From: CAYYWV01 sp964531525
GTDB lineage: Bacteria; Pseudomonadota; Alphaproteobacteria; JAAXGF01
Direction of reading: 5' to 3'
Length of the DNA: 64,000 nucleotides
Assembly: GCA_964531525.1 (NCBI GenBank)
Contig: CAZHDF010000001.1
Coordinates: forward strand, 1-64,000
The position numbers were made by a program, and so were the translations under genes. The notes under the pieces were generated by a model. It was not told where the DNA came from. It did not search any database and was given only the letters and a program-made list of their open reading frames with translations. Each line of letters opens with the position of its first letter. The first letter of the stretch is position 1. Of the stretch, positions 56,316 through 64,000 are shown one piece after another.

Positions 56316-58529
56316 TCACGCGACCAGCCGGACGTCGGGGGACGCTTCGGGTCGGTACATTTCCTCGAGCGCGTCGATGGCGACCCGCCAGACCCGCTCC
56401 TTTTCCGCCGTATCGAGCACGCGAAGGAAGGCCCGCGCGGCCGCGTCGCGGTCGAGATCGCGCAACAGCCGCGCGGCGTCGCGGCAATGCATGCCCTCCT
56501 CGGCGAAGGCGAAGTCCACGAGCCGCGCGACCGCGTCCGCGCCGCCGGCGCGCGCCAGCGCCCGGGCCGCGGCGAGCCGCACGCCCGCGCTTGCGTCGTC
56601 GAGCAGCGCCGCGACGCGCGCGTCGACCGCGCCAATCGCGGCCATGGCGAGCGCCGCCTCGGCGCGCACGATATCGTCGTCGTCGGCGAGGCGGGGGGCG
56701 ATCGTTTCGTCTCCGACCGCGCCGCTCGCGCCGAGCGCGCGCACCGCGAACAGCCGCGCGTCGCGGTCGCCGTCGGTGGCCGCGACGCGGACGAGCGCGT
56801 CGATCGCCGCGTCGGGCAGGGGAACCCCCCGGGTGGCCATGCGGGCGAGCGAATCGGTCGCCGCGCGCCGGATCTCGTCGTCGCGCGCGCCGAGCGCCTC
56901 GGCGAGCGCCTCGGCCACCGTCGGATCCGAAAGGTCGCCGAGCACGCGGGCGGCGACGCGCGGCACGTCGGCCGCCGCCGCCGGCGCCTCGTCGGGCGAG
57001 ACGCGCCGCTTGCGCGGCGCGTGGCGGGCCAGCGCGAGGTATTCGAGGTCCTCGGCGTCGAGCGTGATGGGCTCGGCCGGCGTCATGATTTCGGCGGCGG
57101 TTTCCTCGTCGCCCAGCACCGAGGCGAGCGTCGAGCTCGGCCAGGCGTCGGCCGCCGATTCGTCGGTCTCATCGGTTTCGGCCGCGTCGCCGTCCGGCTC
57201 GGATGTCTCCGGGGAGGCGGCCGGGTCCGTCGGGTTCTCGGCCTCCGGTTCCGTCTCGTCGGGTTCTTCGGGCTCGGGCTCGCCGAGCAGCTCGCCGGCG
57301 AGCGCGGCGCACAGGGCCTGGAGGGCGAGCTGCGGCGCCGTGTCGGCGTTGGCGAGGCGCGCGAGCGCGCCGAGCGCCTCGAGCCGCACGGCCCGGTCGT
57401 CGTCGCCGACAGCCGCGATCAGCGCATGCGCCGCCGCCTCGCCGCCGAGATCGCCGAGCCCTTTCGCGGCCGCGCGCCGGACCTCGGCGGGGCAGGCCGC
57501 ATCGGCGATCTGCTCGCGGAGGTCGTCGAGCGCGGCCTTGGGATCGAGCGCGACCAGGGCGCGCGCCGCCGCCGGCGAAACCGCGGGCGAGGGGCCGCGA
57601 AGCTTGACCCGGAGGCGAAAGACGAGATCGTCGGGGCGCGGCGTCTCGGGGGCGGCGAGGAACGCGTCGATGGCCGCGATCTGCACCGCGTCGGCATGGT
57701 CGTCGAGCAGGGCGGCGAGGTGCTCGGGCGCGTGGCGACCGCAAAGTCGCGTGGCGGCGGCGCGCACCCCGGCGTCGGGATCGTCGAGCAGGCGGACGAG
57801 GCGCGGTTCGGCCGGATCGCGCGCGGCGAGCCCCTCGAGCGCGGCCTTGCGCACGTCGGGCGAATCGTCGTCGAGCGCGGCGAGCAGCGCCGTCGTCGCG
57901 GTTTCGGCCGTGGATGCGGACAGCGCGCGGACCGCGCGTCGCCGCGTTCGCGCGTCGCGCGCCGAGAGGAAGCGCGTCAGCGCCGCGACCCCCGAATCGC
58001 CGAGCCGGGAAAGCGCCGGCAGCGCGGCCGCGGTCAGGTCCTGGCCCATCTCGTCGTCGATGGCGGCGACGATGTCGGGCACCGCCTCGACCGCGCCGAG
58101 CGCGCCGAGCGCCTCGATCGCCGCGATCTGGACGTCGAGCCAGTCGTCCCAGCCGTCGGCCTCGGCGTCGATATCCCAGGCGATATCGTCGCCGCGCTCG
58201 CGCGCCAGGCGACGCAGCACGGGCGCCGCCTCGGAGAAGCCGAGCGCGCCCAACGCGCGGGTCGCGTTCGTCTTGACGTCGCCGCAGGGGTCTTCGAGCA
58301 GGCTTTCGAGCAACGCCGCGCCCGCGCGCGGATCACCGAGCCGGCCGAGGGCCTCGGCGGCGTCGATGCGGACATCCTCGTCCTCGTCGCCCAGGCGCTC
58401 GATCAGCGCCGCGACGGCCGGCCCGTGGCCGATTCGCCCCAACGCCTGAGCCGCAAAGCAACGGTGCGCGTCGCGCCCCCGCTTGAGCACGCCCGTGAGC
58501 GCCTCGCCGATTTCGGTCGTGGTCGCCAT
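56316..58529 (-). CDS. Large HEAT-repeat protein
   Basis: 737 residues from the ATG at 58529. HEAT/PBS-lyase-type repeats of about 31 residues run through residues 5-420 (e.g. FAAQALGRIGHGPAVAALIE, VRIDAAEALGRLGDPRAGAA, ALEGLAARDPAEPRLVRLLD) and again about 545-737, split by an acidic Glu/Asp/Pro/Thr-rich segment (about 430-500). There is no signal peptide or membrane helix. The repeats suggest a scaffold or a lyase-like factor that loads or inserts a prosthetic group. It is first after the terminator and FNR-like palindrome downstream of the molybdoenzyme gene. Confidence 0.82.
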   Translation of the reverse strand: MATTTEIGEALTGVLKRGRDAHRCFAAQALGRIGHGPAVAALIERLGDEDEDVRIDAAEALGRLGDPRAGAALLESLLEDPCGDVKTNATRALGALGFSEAAPVLRRLARERGDDIAWDIDAEADGWDDWLDVQIAAIEALGALGAVEAVPDIVAAIDDEMGQDLTAAALPALSRLGDSGVAALTRFLSARDARTRRRAVRALSASTAETATTALLAALDDDSPDVRKAALEGLAARDPAEPRLVRLLDDPDAGVRAAATRLCGRHAPEHLAALLDDHADAVQIAAIDAFLAAPETPRPDDLVFRLRVKLRGPSPAVSPAAARALVALDPKAALDDLREQIADAACPAEVRRAAAKGLGDLGGEAAAHALIAAVGDDDRAVRLEALGALARLANADTAPQLALQALCAALAGELLGEPEPEEPDETEPEAENPTDPAASPETSEPDGDAAETDETDESAADAWPSSTLASVLGDEETAAEIMTPAEPITLDAEDLEYLALARHAPRKRRVSPDEAPAAAADVPRVAARVLGDLSDPTVAEALAEALGARDDEIRRAATDSLARMATRGVPLPDAAIDALVRVAATDGDRDARLFAVRALGASGAVGDETIAPRLADDDDIVRAEAALAMAAIGAVDARVAALLDDASAGVRLAAARALARAGGADAVARLVDFAFAEEGMHCRDAARLLRDLDRDAAARAFLRVLDTAEKERVWRVAIDALEEMYRPEASPDVRLVA

Positions 58530-58578
58530 TCGGTCCCCGGCTGGTCTGTCGTTCTTGTCGATTGATTCGACTGTGGCG

Positions 58579-58606
58579 AAAAAATGCCCCGCCCGAGGGC
58601 GGGGCA
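58579..58606 (-). terminator. Rho-independent terminator after the molybdoenzyme gene
   Basis: Perfect arms TGCCCCGCCC and GGGCGGGGCA (58585-58606), followed on the minus strand by six Ts (58579-58584). It separates the P2-P1-B-A genes from the HEAT gene. A second hairpin (CCCGTCCC-C-GGGACGGG, 58623-58639) lies just before it. Confidence 0.85.
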
Positions 58607-58608
58607 CC

Positions 58609-58622
58609 TTGACCTAGGTCAA
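58609..58622. promoter_or_regulatory. FNR/CRP-family-like palindrome TTGACCTAGGTCAA
   Basis: A perfect 14-bp palindrome in the 119-bp gap between the molybdoenzyme stop and the HEAT ATG. It has the TTGAx-N4-xTCAA architecture of FNR/FixK/NnrR sites, with a C/G in the outer fourth position. It is centred 87 bp upstream of the HEAT start. It lies inside the terminator region, so it would have to activate a promoter that overlaps the hairpin. Confidence 0.5.
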
Positions 58623-58648
58623 CCCGTCCCCGGGACGGGGGTGGAGAG

Positions 58649-61321
58649 TTACGCGATATCGCGACGCGCGAACGACATCGAGCGGAACGTCCGCTTGTAG
58701 GGCGATTCGCCGATCTTCTTCAGCCGCGCGACGCCGATCTTGTAGTTGTAGTTGCCGCTGATCCAGTCAACCACGCGCCCCTCGAGGGCGTTCGCGGGCT
58801 GCTGGGTGTGGAGGAAGTCCATGTAGGCGACCCCCTTCTTGATCGCCGGCGTGACGATCGCGACGGCGGTGACGGCGGCCTTGGACAGCTCGATATGGCC
58901 GTTGCGCAACAGCGAGCTGAACTGGTAGTCGTCGCCCTCGACGCCGAGGATCGTCTCCCGCGTGCTCGGGACGCGGTCGGAATACGCCATCACGTAGTCG
59001 CCGCTCTCGATGCCCCGGGCCTTGGCGTCGTCGGGATGAATCTCGACCCAGTTCTCGGGCCAGCGCTGAACGATGTAGGGCCGCCGCCGGTCGTCGAAGC
59101 CCGACTGCCAACGCTCGTTGATGCGGCCCGAAGTGCACCACAGCTCGTCGCCCTTGGGCTTCATCCATTCCCAGTAGTCCGAGAACAGCGACCAGGGCGA
59201 CTTCTGGATGTTGCACTTGCCGGTCTGGCTGTTGAAGTGCGTCAATTTCTTATTGTACATGTTGGTGCTCGCCGGACCGGTCTCGTCGAGCTTGCGGGTC
59301 GTGTCATGGAGCCGCTTGGTGCCCATGAGCGTCCCGTCGTCCTTCATGAACACCGGACCCTGGATGCCGTTGGTGCCGAACTCCGACAGCTTCTGGTGCA
59401 GGGTCTTGCCCTCGCGGTGCGCCGCCACCTTGATCATGTGGAAGTCCTTGCGGCTGCCCCGCGAAAAGCGCGATGCCTCCTCGGCGACCTCGTTGGAGTC
59501 CTTCCAGTCCGAGGTGTCGAAACCCATGCGCTTGGAAAGCTGGGAGACGATCCACCAGTCGGGCTTGGCCACGCCGGGCGGGTCGTAGAACTTGTTGTAG
59601 ACCCGGAGCCGGCGCTCGCCGTTGGCGCGAATGAAGGTTTCCTCGCCCCAGGTCGCGACCGGGAAGACGATGTCGGCGTAACGGTTGCCGATCGGATCGA
59701 CCAGGTAGATGTCCTGATCGAACACCACCATGCCGCCCGAATCGGCGCGCGCCTTCAGGGTCTCGACGATCTCGTCCTTGTCGAAGCTGCGCACCTGATG
59801 CTGGTTGGCGAGCGTGAGCTCGTGGAAGCGCTTGGCGATCGCCTGCGAGCCGCACATCGACTGGATCCAGGTAACGCCGATGGCATGCGCCAGCCGGGTA
59901 TGCCCCGACATCAGCCAAGTGTCGGTGTTGAGCGCCCGGCGACGACGGCCCGGCACCTTCATCGGCGACTTGTTGCGCGGATACTTCCCGCCCTTGACGC
60001 CACCGCGCTGATGGCCGCCCGCCCGCGCGATCATCTGGCCGGGACGGCCGCCGGCGCCGACGATGATGCCGAGCGCGCCGATCGCCTCGGTGTTGCCGGT
60101 GTTGTTCGACCAGTAGAAGCCCTTTTCGATCATGATCGAGGTCTTGGGCCGCTTGCCGCCGCGCGGCTTGGCCATCCATTCGGCCGCCGTGCGGATCTTG
60201 GCCGGATCGATCTCGGCGATGCGGGCGGCGTTCTCGACCTTGAACTCATCCTGGGCGAGCAGCCACTTCTTCCAGTCCTCGAAGCCCTTGGTCTGGAACT
60301 TGCCCCAGGTCGTGCGCCACTGCCACGGCGTGTTACGCGTGCCCTGACCGAAGCCCGACGAGGACTCCCACTTGTTGTTGACCCATTTCTCGATCCACTC
60401 GCTGTCTTGCCAGCCATTCTCGACGATCACCCGCGCGATCGCGTTGACGACCAGCAGATCGGTGCCCGGCGTGACGTCGATCCACATGCCGCCGTTCTTT
60501 TCGACGAAGGCGGTTCCCGCCGTTCGCCGCGGGATCATGATGATCGTCTTCTGGCCGTTCTCGATCGCCGGCTTGATCCACTGGGTGAACAGGATGGTCT
60601 TGGTCTCGTACGGATCGGTGCCGCAGATCAACAGCGTCTCGGCGTCGTGCCAGTCCTGATACGAGGGCGCGAAGTTGTCGAAGCCCGCGTCGCGGAAGCC
60701 CGGCGTCGAGGTCACGTTCGACGGCGTGTCGTGGAAGGTGAAGTTCGCCGTGTTGATGTGACGCAGGGCGTATTTCGTGATCGCGTAGGTGTTCTCGATG
60801 TACTGGTAGGAATGGGTCTTGACCGCGTAGGCGTTGGCGCCGTGCTTCTCGAGCACGTGGCGCCCCACCCGGGCCGCGATATCGAGCGCGAAGTCCCACG
60901 ACACCGGCATCAGAATGCCGTAGATGCGCAGCAGCGGGGTCTTCAGGCGGTCGCGGGTAGGCTTTTGCGGGTTGTAGCACTTCTGGGCGATCGCCCCGCC
61001 GCGGATGCTCGAATCGCCATTCTTGTTGACGAACTTCGTCTCCTTGTCGGGAATGATGACCACGTGATGCGGCTCGCCGTTATGCAGCACGATGTTGTGC
61101 TGATTGGGCGCGACCCAGGGGCCCAGGACCTCGACCGGGAAGTCGGCGCCGAAGGCGTTCTGGCTCGCCTTCGGTCCGCCTTCCTTGCCGCCGGCGACCG
61201 GCCAGCGATAAATCTTGTAGCCGCAGGCGACGATGCAATAGTCGCAGGCGGTCGTGATGACGTCCGCGTCCTTGGGGGGAAGCGGGATCTTGGTTTCGGG
61301 AATGTAGTACGGTGTCGCCAT
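58649..61321 (-). CDS. Arsenite-oxidase-family molybdoenzyme large subunit (iodate reductase IdrA-like)
   Basis: 890 residues, DMSO reductase superfamily. The N-terminal CDYCIVACGYK (Cys 26, 29, 33) matches the [3Fe-4S] site of AioA. GTDPYETKTILFTQWIKPAI, NNTGNTEAIGALGIIVGAGG and the RAGGHQRGG segment match AioA molybdopterin regions. By memory of the Alcaligenes AioA structure, arsenite-binding Arg419/His423 align with the Arg and His of RAGGHQ, but His195 and Glu203 fall at Pro and Asn here (TSTPGFRDAGFDNFAPSY), so arsenite is unlikely. With a Rieske subunit and two di-haem peroxidases beside it, the cluster matches idrA-idrB-idrP1-idrP2. No signal peptide: export would rely on the Rieske Tat signal. 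Confidence 0.82.
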   Translation of the reverse strand: MATPYYIPETKIPLPPKDADVITTACDYCIVACGYKIYRWPVAGGKEGGPKASQNAFGADFPVEVLGPWVAPNQHNIVLHNGEPHHVVIIPDKETKFVNKNGDSSIRGGAIAQKCYNPQKPTRDRLKTPLLRIYGILMPVSWDFALDIAARVGRHVLEKHGANAYAVKTHSYQYIENTYAITKYALRHINTANFTFHDTPSNVTSTPGFRDAGFDNFAPSYQDWHDAETLLICGTDPYETKTILFTQWIKPAIENGQKTIIMIPRRTAGTAFVEKNGGMWIDVTPGTDLLVVNAIARVIVENGWQDSEWIEKWVNNKWESSSGFGQGTRNTPWQWRTTWGKFQTKGFEDWKKWLLAQDEFKVENAARIAEIDPAKIRTAAEWMAKPRGGKRPKTSIMIEKGFYWSNNTGNTEAIGALGIIVGAGGRPGQMIARAGGHQRGGVKGGKYPRNKSPMKVPGRRRRALNTDTWLMSGHTRLAHAIGVTWIQSMCGSQAIAKRFHELTLANQHQVRSFDKDEIVETLKARADSGGMVVFDQDIYLVDPIGNRYADIVFPVATWGEETFIRANGERRLRVYNKFYDPPGVAKPDWWIVSQLSKRMGFDTSDWKDSNEVAEEASRFSRGSRKDFHMIKVAAHREGKTLHQKLSEFGTNGIQGPVFMKDDGTLMGTKRLHDTTRKLDETGPASTNMYNKKLTHFNSQTGKCNIQKSPWSLFSDYWEWMKPKGDELWCTSGRINERWQSGFDDRRRPYIVQRWPENWVEIHPDDAKARGIESGDYVMAYSDRVPSTRETILGVEGDDYQFSSLLRNGHIELSKAAVTAVAIVTPAIKKGVAYMDFLHTQQPANALEGRVVDWISGNYNYKIGVARLKKIGESPYKRTFRSMSFARRDIA

Positions 61322-61334
61322 TGTCCCGGCCTCC

Positions 61335-61952
61335 TTATCCTTGCAGGTTGTCGAACCGACCGAAGATCAGTCCGAACACGCCGACCGCGTAGATGTCGTC
61401 GCCGTCGAGTTCGAGAAGCACCTGCGGCAGGCTCTGGTAGGCCTGGCCCGAGATCAGGATGCCGAAACGCGTCAGATCATAGGTCGAAAGATGCAGCGGG
61501 CAGGGGCCGAGCGCCTTGTCGGCGGGCTTGTAGGTGCCTTCGAGCGGCCCGCCCTGGTGGGTGCAGGTGTAGTTGAACGCGACCACGTCGCGCTGGGGGC
61601 CTATGCCGCCGCCGGCGGGAACGCCGAGCTTGACCAGCATCGAGGACGAGTACGCTCCCTCGTCGGGGTAGGTGAACTCGACCGGCTCGTCGACCTTGAG
61701 CGAGCTCAGCTTGGCGACCAGCTTGCGCGGGTAGGTGGCGACCGTGGCGGGCACCTTTTCGGCGAAGGCGGTGCCGGCGTTGATCGTCACCATGACCGTG
61801 AAGGTCGTCACGCCCGAGGTGAGCAGGAACTGCCGTCGCGACATGACGCATTTGCCCGCCGCGTGGTCCGAATGGTCCTCCGCGTGGCCGGCCGGGACCG
61901 CGGCCGGGGTCTCCGGCGACGCGGCGATGGTTGGGGTGGTTTCGGTCTTCAT
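61335..61952 (-). CDS. Tat-exported Rieske subunit (AioB/IdrB-like)
   Basis: 205 residues from the ATG at 61952 (GAGG upstream). A His/Glu/Pro-rich N-terminal leader precedes the twin-arginine signal MSRRQFLLTSGVTTFTVMVT. The Rieske [2Fe-2S] site is CTHQGG (Cys-x-His) and, about 15 residues on, CPLH. The gap lengths and the absence of extra disulphide cysteines match the AioB/IdrB small subunit. Lies 13 bases upstream of the large subunit, presumably co-folding and co-exporting. Confidence 0.88.
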   Translation of the reverse strand: MKTETTPTIAASPETPAAVPAGHAEDHSDHAAGKCVMSRRQFLLTSGVTTFTVMVTINAGTAFAEKVPATVATYPRKLVAKLSSLKVDEPVEFTYPDEGAYSSSMLVKLGVPAGGGIGPQRDVVAFNYTCTHQGGPLEGTYKPADKALGPCPLHLSTYDLTRFGILISGQAYQSLPQVLLELDGDDIYAVGVFGLIFGRFDNLQG

Positions 61953-61980
61953 CGTGTTACCTCGTTCACTTGCCGACCGG

Positions 61981-63117
61981 CTACTCGGCGGCCAGGGGCG
62001 CATACGGGGGAAGCTTGGGCGGTTTGATCTTGATCTCGGGTCCGCTCAGCGATTCGAGAAAGGCGACCAGATCGGCGACTTCGTCGTCGCTGAGCCCGAG
62101 CGGCTTGATCAGGTCGGTCTTATTCGCGGCGAACTCGTTTTCGCCACCGCCGGCATTGTAGAACTCGACCACTTCCTGAAGGTCCCAGAACGCGCCGTTG
62201 TGCATGTAGGGCGCCGTGTAGAGCGTGTAGCGAAGCGGGGGCGTCCGGAACTTGCCCTTGTCGCTCTTCTCCTTGGTCCGGTAGTAGAGACCGGCGTCGT
62301 CCTTGATCGAACGGTACATCTCCTCGGTCACGCCCTTGGCGTACTGCTCGAAGCGGAAGGTGATCTGGGAGAGACCGTCCTCCTCCCAGCGCGGGGCCGG
62401 GGGAACGCCGAGGTTATAGTACTTCTGGTCCGTCAGCAGGGCGCCGTTGTGGCAGGCGATGCACTTGGCCTTGCCCTCGAACAGGGCGAGCCCGCGCTTT
62501 TGCTGCTCGCTGAGCGCCGTCTCGTCGCCGCGCATGTAGCGGTCGAACGGCGTGTCGTTCTGGATCAGCGTGCGCTCGAAGGCGGCGATCGCCCGCCAGG
62601 CGTCGTTGATATGGGGCCAGACGCTGCCGAACACCTCGCTGAAGCGCTTGCGGTACTCGGGGATGAAGGCGAGCCGCGCCTCCATCATATCGTTCTCGCC
62701 GTTGCCGGCGACCGCGCCGCGCGCCGCCGAGGGCGCCTGCGCCTCGAGCGACTTGGCCGCGCCGGCCCAGAACAGCTTGCCGAGATAGGCCGCGTTGACG
62801 ATCGTCTGGCTGTTGCGCCAATGCACCGTGCCGGGATAGCCGCGCGACAGATCGTCGGAGAACGCCCAGCCCTGGCTCGGTTCGTGGCAGGACGAGCACG
62901 CGGTCGAGGCGTCGCCGCCGAGGCGCGGATCGAAGAACAGCATCTTGCCGAGCTCGACCTTGGCCGGGGTCTGCGGATTGTCGCTCGGAATCGGCGGGTC
63001 GCCCAGCGCCGCGAGCGGCGGGACCGATTCGGCGCGCGCGGTCGCCGGCAGGGCTAGCGCCGCGCCACCCGCAACGAGCGCGGCAAGTGCAAGTTTGGAA
63101 AGCATTGCGGTGTTCAT
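61981..63117 (-). CDS. Di-haem cytochrome c peroxidase/MauG family protein (IdrP1-like)
   Basis: 378 residues with a signal peptide (MLSKLALAALVAGGAALALP, cut after ARA). Two haem motifs: CSSCH (near residue 75) and CIACH (near residue 220), with DPRLGGDASTACSSCHEP, HWRNSQTIVNAAYLG and PYMHNGAFWDLQEVVEFYN. The sixth ligand in the second-domain motif (Met of YMHNG) is present. In Idr clusters such peroxidases are thought to remove hydrogen peroxide or hypoiodite formed during iodate reduction. 28 bases upstream of the Rieske gene. Confidence 0.88.
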   Translation of the reverse strand: MNTAMLSKLALAALVAGGAALALPATARAESVPPLAALGDPPIPSDNPQTPAKVELGKMLFFDPRLGGDASTACSSCHEPSQGWAFSDDLSRGYPGTVHWRNSQTIVNAAYLGKLFWAGAAKSLEAQAPSAARGAVAGNGENDMMEARLAFIPEYRKRFSEVFGSVWPHINDAWRAIAAFERTLIQNDTPFDRYMRGDETALSEQQKRGLALFEGKAKCIACHNGALLTDQKYYNLGVPPAPRWEEDGLSQITFRFEQYAKGVTEEMYRSIKDDAGLYYRTKEKSDKGKFRTPPLRYTLYTAPYMHNGAFWDLQEVVEFYNAGGGENEFAANKTDLIKPLGLSDDEVADLVAFLESLSGPEIKIKPPKLPPYAPLAAE

Positions 63118-63127
63118 CGCGGGTCTC

Positions 63128-64000
63128 CTAGTTCTTGGTCTCGCGCCAGTTCTCGATGGTGACGTAGTCGGTCGGAATCGGCTCCTGCCAGACGAACTCG
63201 GGTCCGGTGAGCGGATCGCCCGACAACGCCTCGAGATAGGCGACGAGGTCCTTCTGCTCGGACGGGGTCAGCTCGAGCGGGCGAAGGGCGGGGTCCTTGT
63301 TGGCGTCGTCGCCGCCGCCCGCGTTGTAGAACGCGACCACGTCGGCGAGCGTCTTGAGCATGCCGTTGTGCATGTACGGCGCCGTGTACTTGAGCTCGCG
63401 CAGCGTCGGCGTCATGAACTTGCCCATGTCCGTGCCGTCGGCCCGGTGGGTCACCACATGGGCGCCCGGGTCGCGCCGGATGTTCATGTAGTTCTCGATG
63501 CCCATGAACATGCCAAAGGTCACGAAGGTGACGTGGCGCAGGGGGTTGTTCCAGATTTCGGGATTCTCGGGGACACCCAGGTTATGCGCCTTGTCGTCGG
63601 TGAAGCGCGGTCCCGAATGGCATTGCGCGCAGCCGGCCTTGCCGTTGAAAATCTGACGCCCGCGGTACTGGGCCGGGGTCATCTTGCCGGTGTCGACCGG
63701 CGCGCCGCGCGAGGTCAGGGTCTTCAGGAACTCGGGGATCGCCTTGCGCGCGCCGCCGTTCGAAGGCTCGCCGAGCCCGGCCTTCTTGAACATCTCGACA
63801 TAGACCGGATCCTGCTTGAGACGCTCCTGCATCAGCCTCATGTCCATGTTCATGAGGTAGGTCTCGGTGATCATCTCGCGGGTCACGTCGTTGAGGTTCG
63901 TGCCCAACCGGCCGTCGTGGAACCATGCCTTCTTGTAGGCGGTGTTGATCAGCGTCGGCGTGTTGCGGAAGCCGTCGGACCCGGGATAGGCCTTCGACAG
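63128..64000 (-). CDS. Second di-haem cytochrome c peroxidase (IdrP2-like), 5' end off window
   Basis: The frame is open to the window edge, so the N-terminus and first haem are missing. Visible: YPGSDGFRNTPTLINTAYKK, then WFHDGRLGTNLNDVTREMIT, one haem motif CAQCH, TPTLRELKYTAPYMHNGML and KDLVAYLEALSG. It shares the family with its neighbour but is clearly divergent, as expected for IdrP1/IdrP2. It ends 11 bases before the IdrP1-like gene. An internal TTG start is an artefact. Confidence 0.86.
   Translation of the reverse strand: MSKAYPGSDGFRNTPTLINTAYKKAWFHDGRLGTNLNDVTREMITETYLMNMDMRLMQERLKQDPVYVEMFKKAGLGEPSNGGARKAIPEFLKTLTSRGAPVDTGKMTPAQYRGRQIFNGKAGCAQCHSGPRFTDDKAHNLGVPENPEIWNNPLRHVTFVTFGMFMGIENYMNIRRDPGAHVVTHRADGTDMGKFMTPTLRELKYTAPYMHNGMLKTLADVVAFYNAGGGDDANKDPALRPLELTPSEQKDLVAYLEALSGDPLTGPEFVWQEPIPTDYVTIENWRETKN

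Noticed and set aside
58649..61321. Naming the large subunit aioA (arsenite oxidase)
   Set aside because: Two arsenite-contact residues appear replaced and the neighbouring peroxidases do not belong to aio operons; left as Idr-like without a gene symbol.

Overview
The window reads as an alphaproteobacterium, most likely a free-living, flagellated member of the Rhodospirillales or a related order. The evidence is the very high G+C content, FliX, DUF6468 and MotE flagellar proteins, the cell-cycle kinase CckA, TTAA-N7-TTAAC CtrA-type boxes, and hopanoid (HpnE) and phosphatidylserine/ethanolamine lipid genes. Two runs of exactly 100 N show that this is a scaffold with assembly gaps. No rRNA, tRNA or CRISPR array was recognised.

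1-31 kb is a large flagellar/chemotaxis region. On the minus strand lie fliD (its 3' end is off the window), flaG, a flagellin (interrupted by a gap), fliW, and the flgL-flgK-flgN-flgJ-flgI group. Then come fliX and dksA (+), flgH-flgA-flgG-flgF (-), and a plus-strand run: fliL, fliM, a DUF6468 gene, motE, cheY, cheZ, two motB-like genes and a giant AMIN-like/TPR gene. Next are fliP-fliO-(unknown)-fhlB and csrA (-), a higBA toxin-antitoxin pair (-), and flgB-flgC-fliE-fliQ-fliR-flhB (+), which runs into cckA. Three sigma-54 promoters (flagellin, flgI, flgF) each have a pair of 13-bp dyads (GGYARW-NNN-TGCC) about 70-115 bp upstream, resembling FlbD/ftr enhancers. CtrA-type boxes sit 67-75 bp upstream of fliX, fhlB and flgB. 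The sequence therefore shows both tiers of a Caulobacter-like flagellar hierarchy, together with the kinase (CckA) that feeds CtrA and the FliW/CsrA post-transcriptional switch.

31-49 kb is mostly housekeeping: recA with a LexA-like box, alaS, icd, a LOG-family gene, a small secreted protein whose start codon overlaps that of its divergent neighbour, a decayed cytochrome c fragment, a LysM protein with an assembly gap in its repeat linker, psd-pssA, a methyltransferase, an FAH-family hydrolase, a GMC dehydrogenase with its Tat-exported small subunit, a glyoxalase and a ribbon-helix-helix protein.

49-64 kb is a minus-strand redox island. It runs, in transcription order, from two di-heme cytochrome c peroxidase/MauG-like genes through a Tat-exported Rieske protein to an arsenite-oxidase-family molybdoenzyme. 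This is the gene content of iodate reductase clusters (idrA, idrB, idrP1, idrP2), although the substrate is not proven. Downstream of a terminator and an FNR-like palindrome follow a HEAT-repeat protein, a cupredoxin, a tiny membrane protein, a universal-stress protein with three PCP_red-like domains, a radical SAM/SPASM protein with the same PCP_red domain, a HemG/HemY-like oxidase, an AhpD-like protein and HpnE. The pairing of an Idr-like enzyme with a porphyrin-modification-type module is the most promising candidate for an undescribed system here.

Two inverted copies of a 265-280 bp intergenic repeat sit between convergent genes at the ends of flagellar operons.
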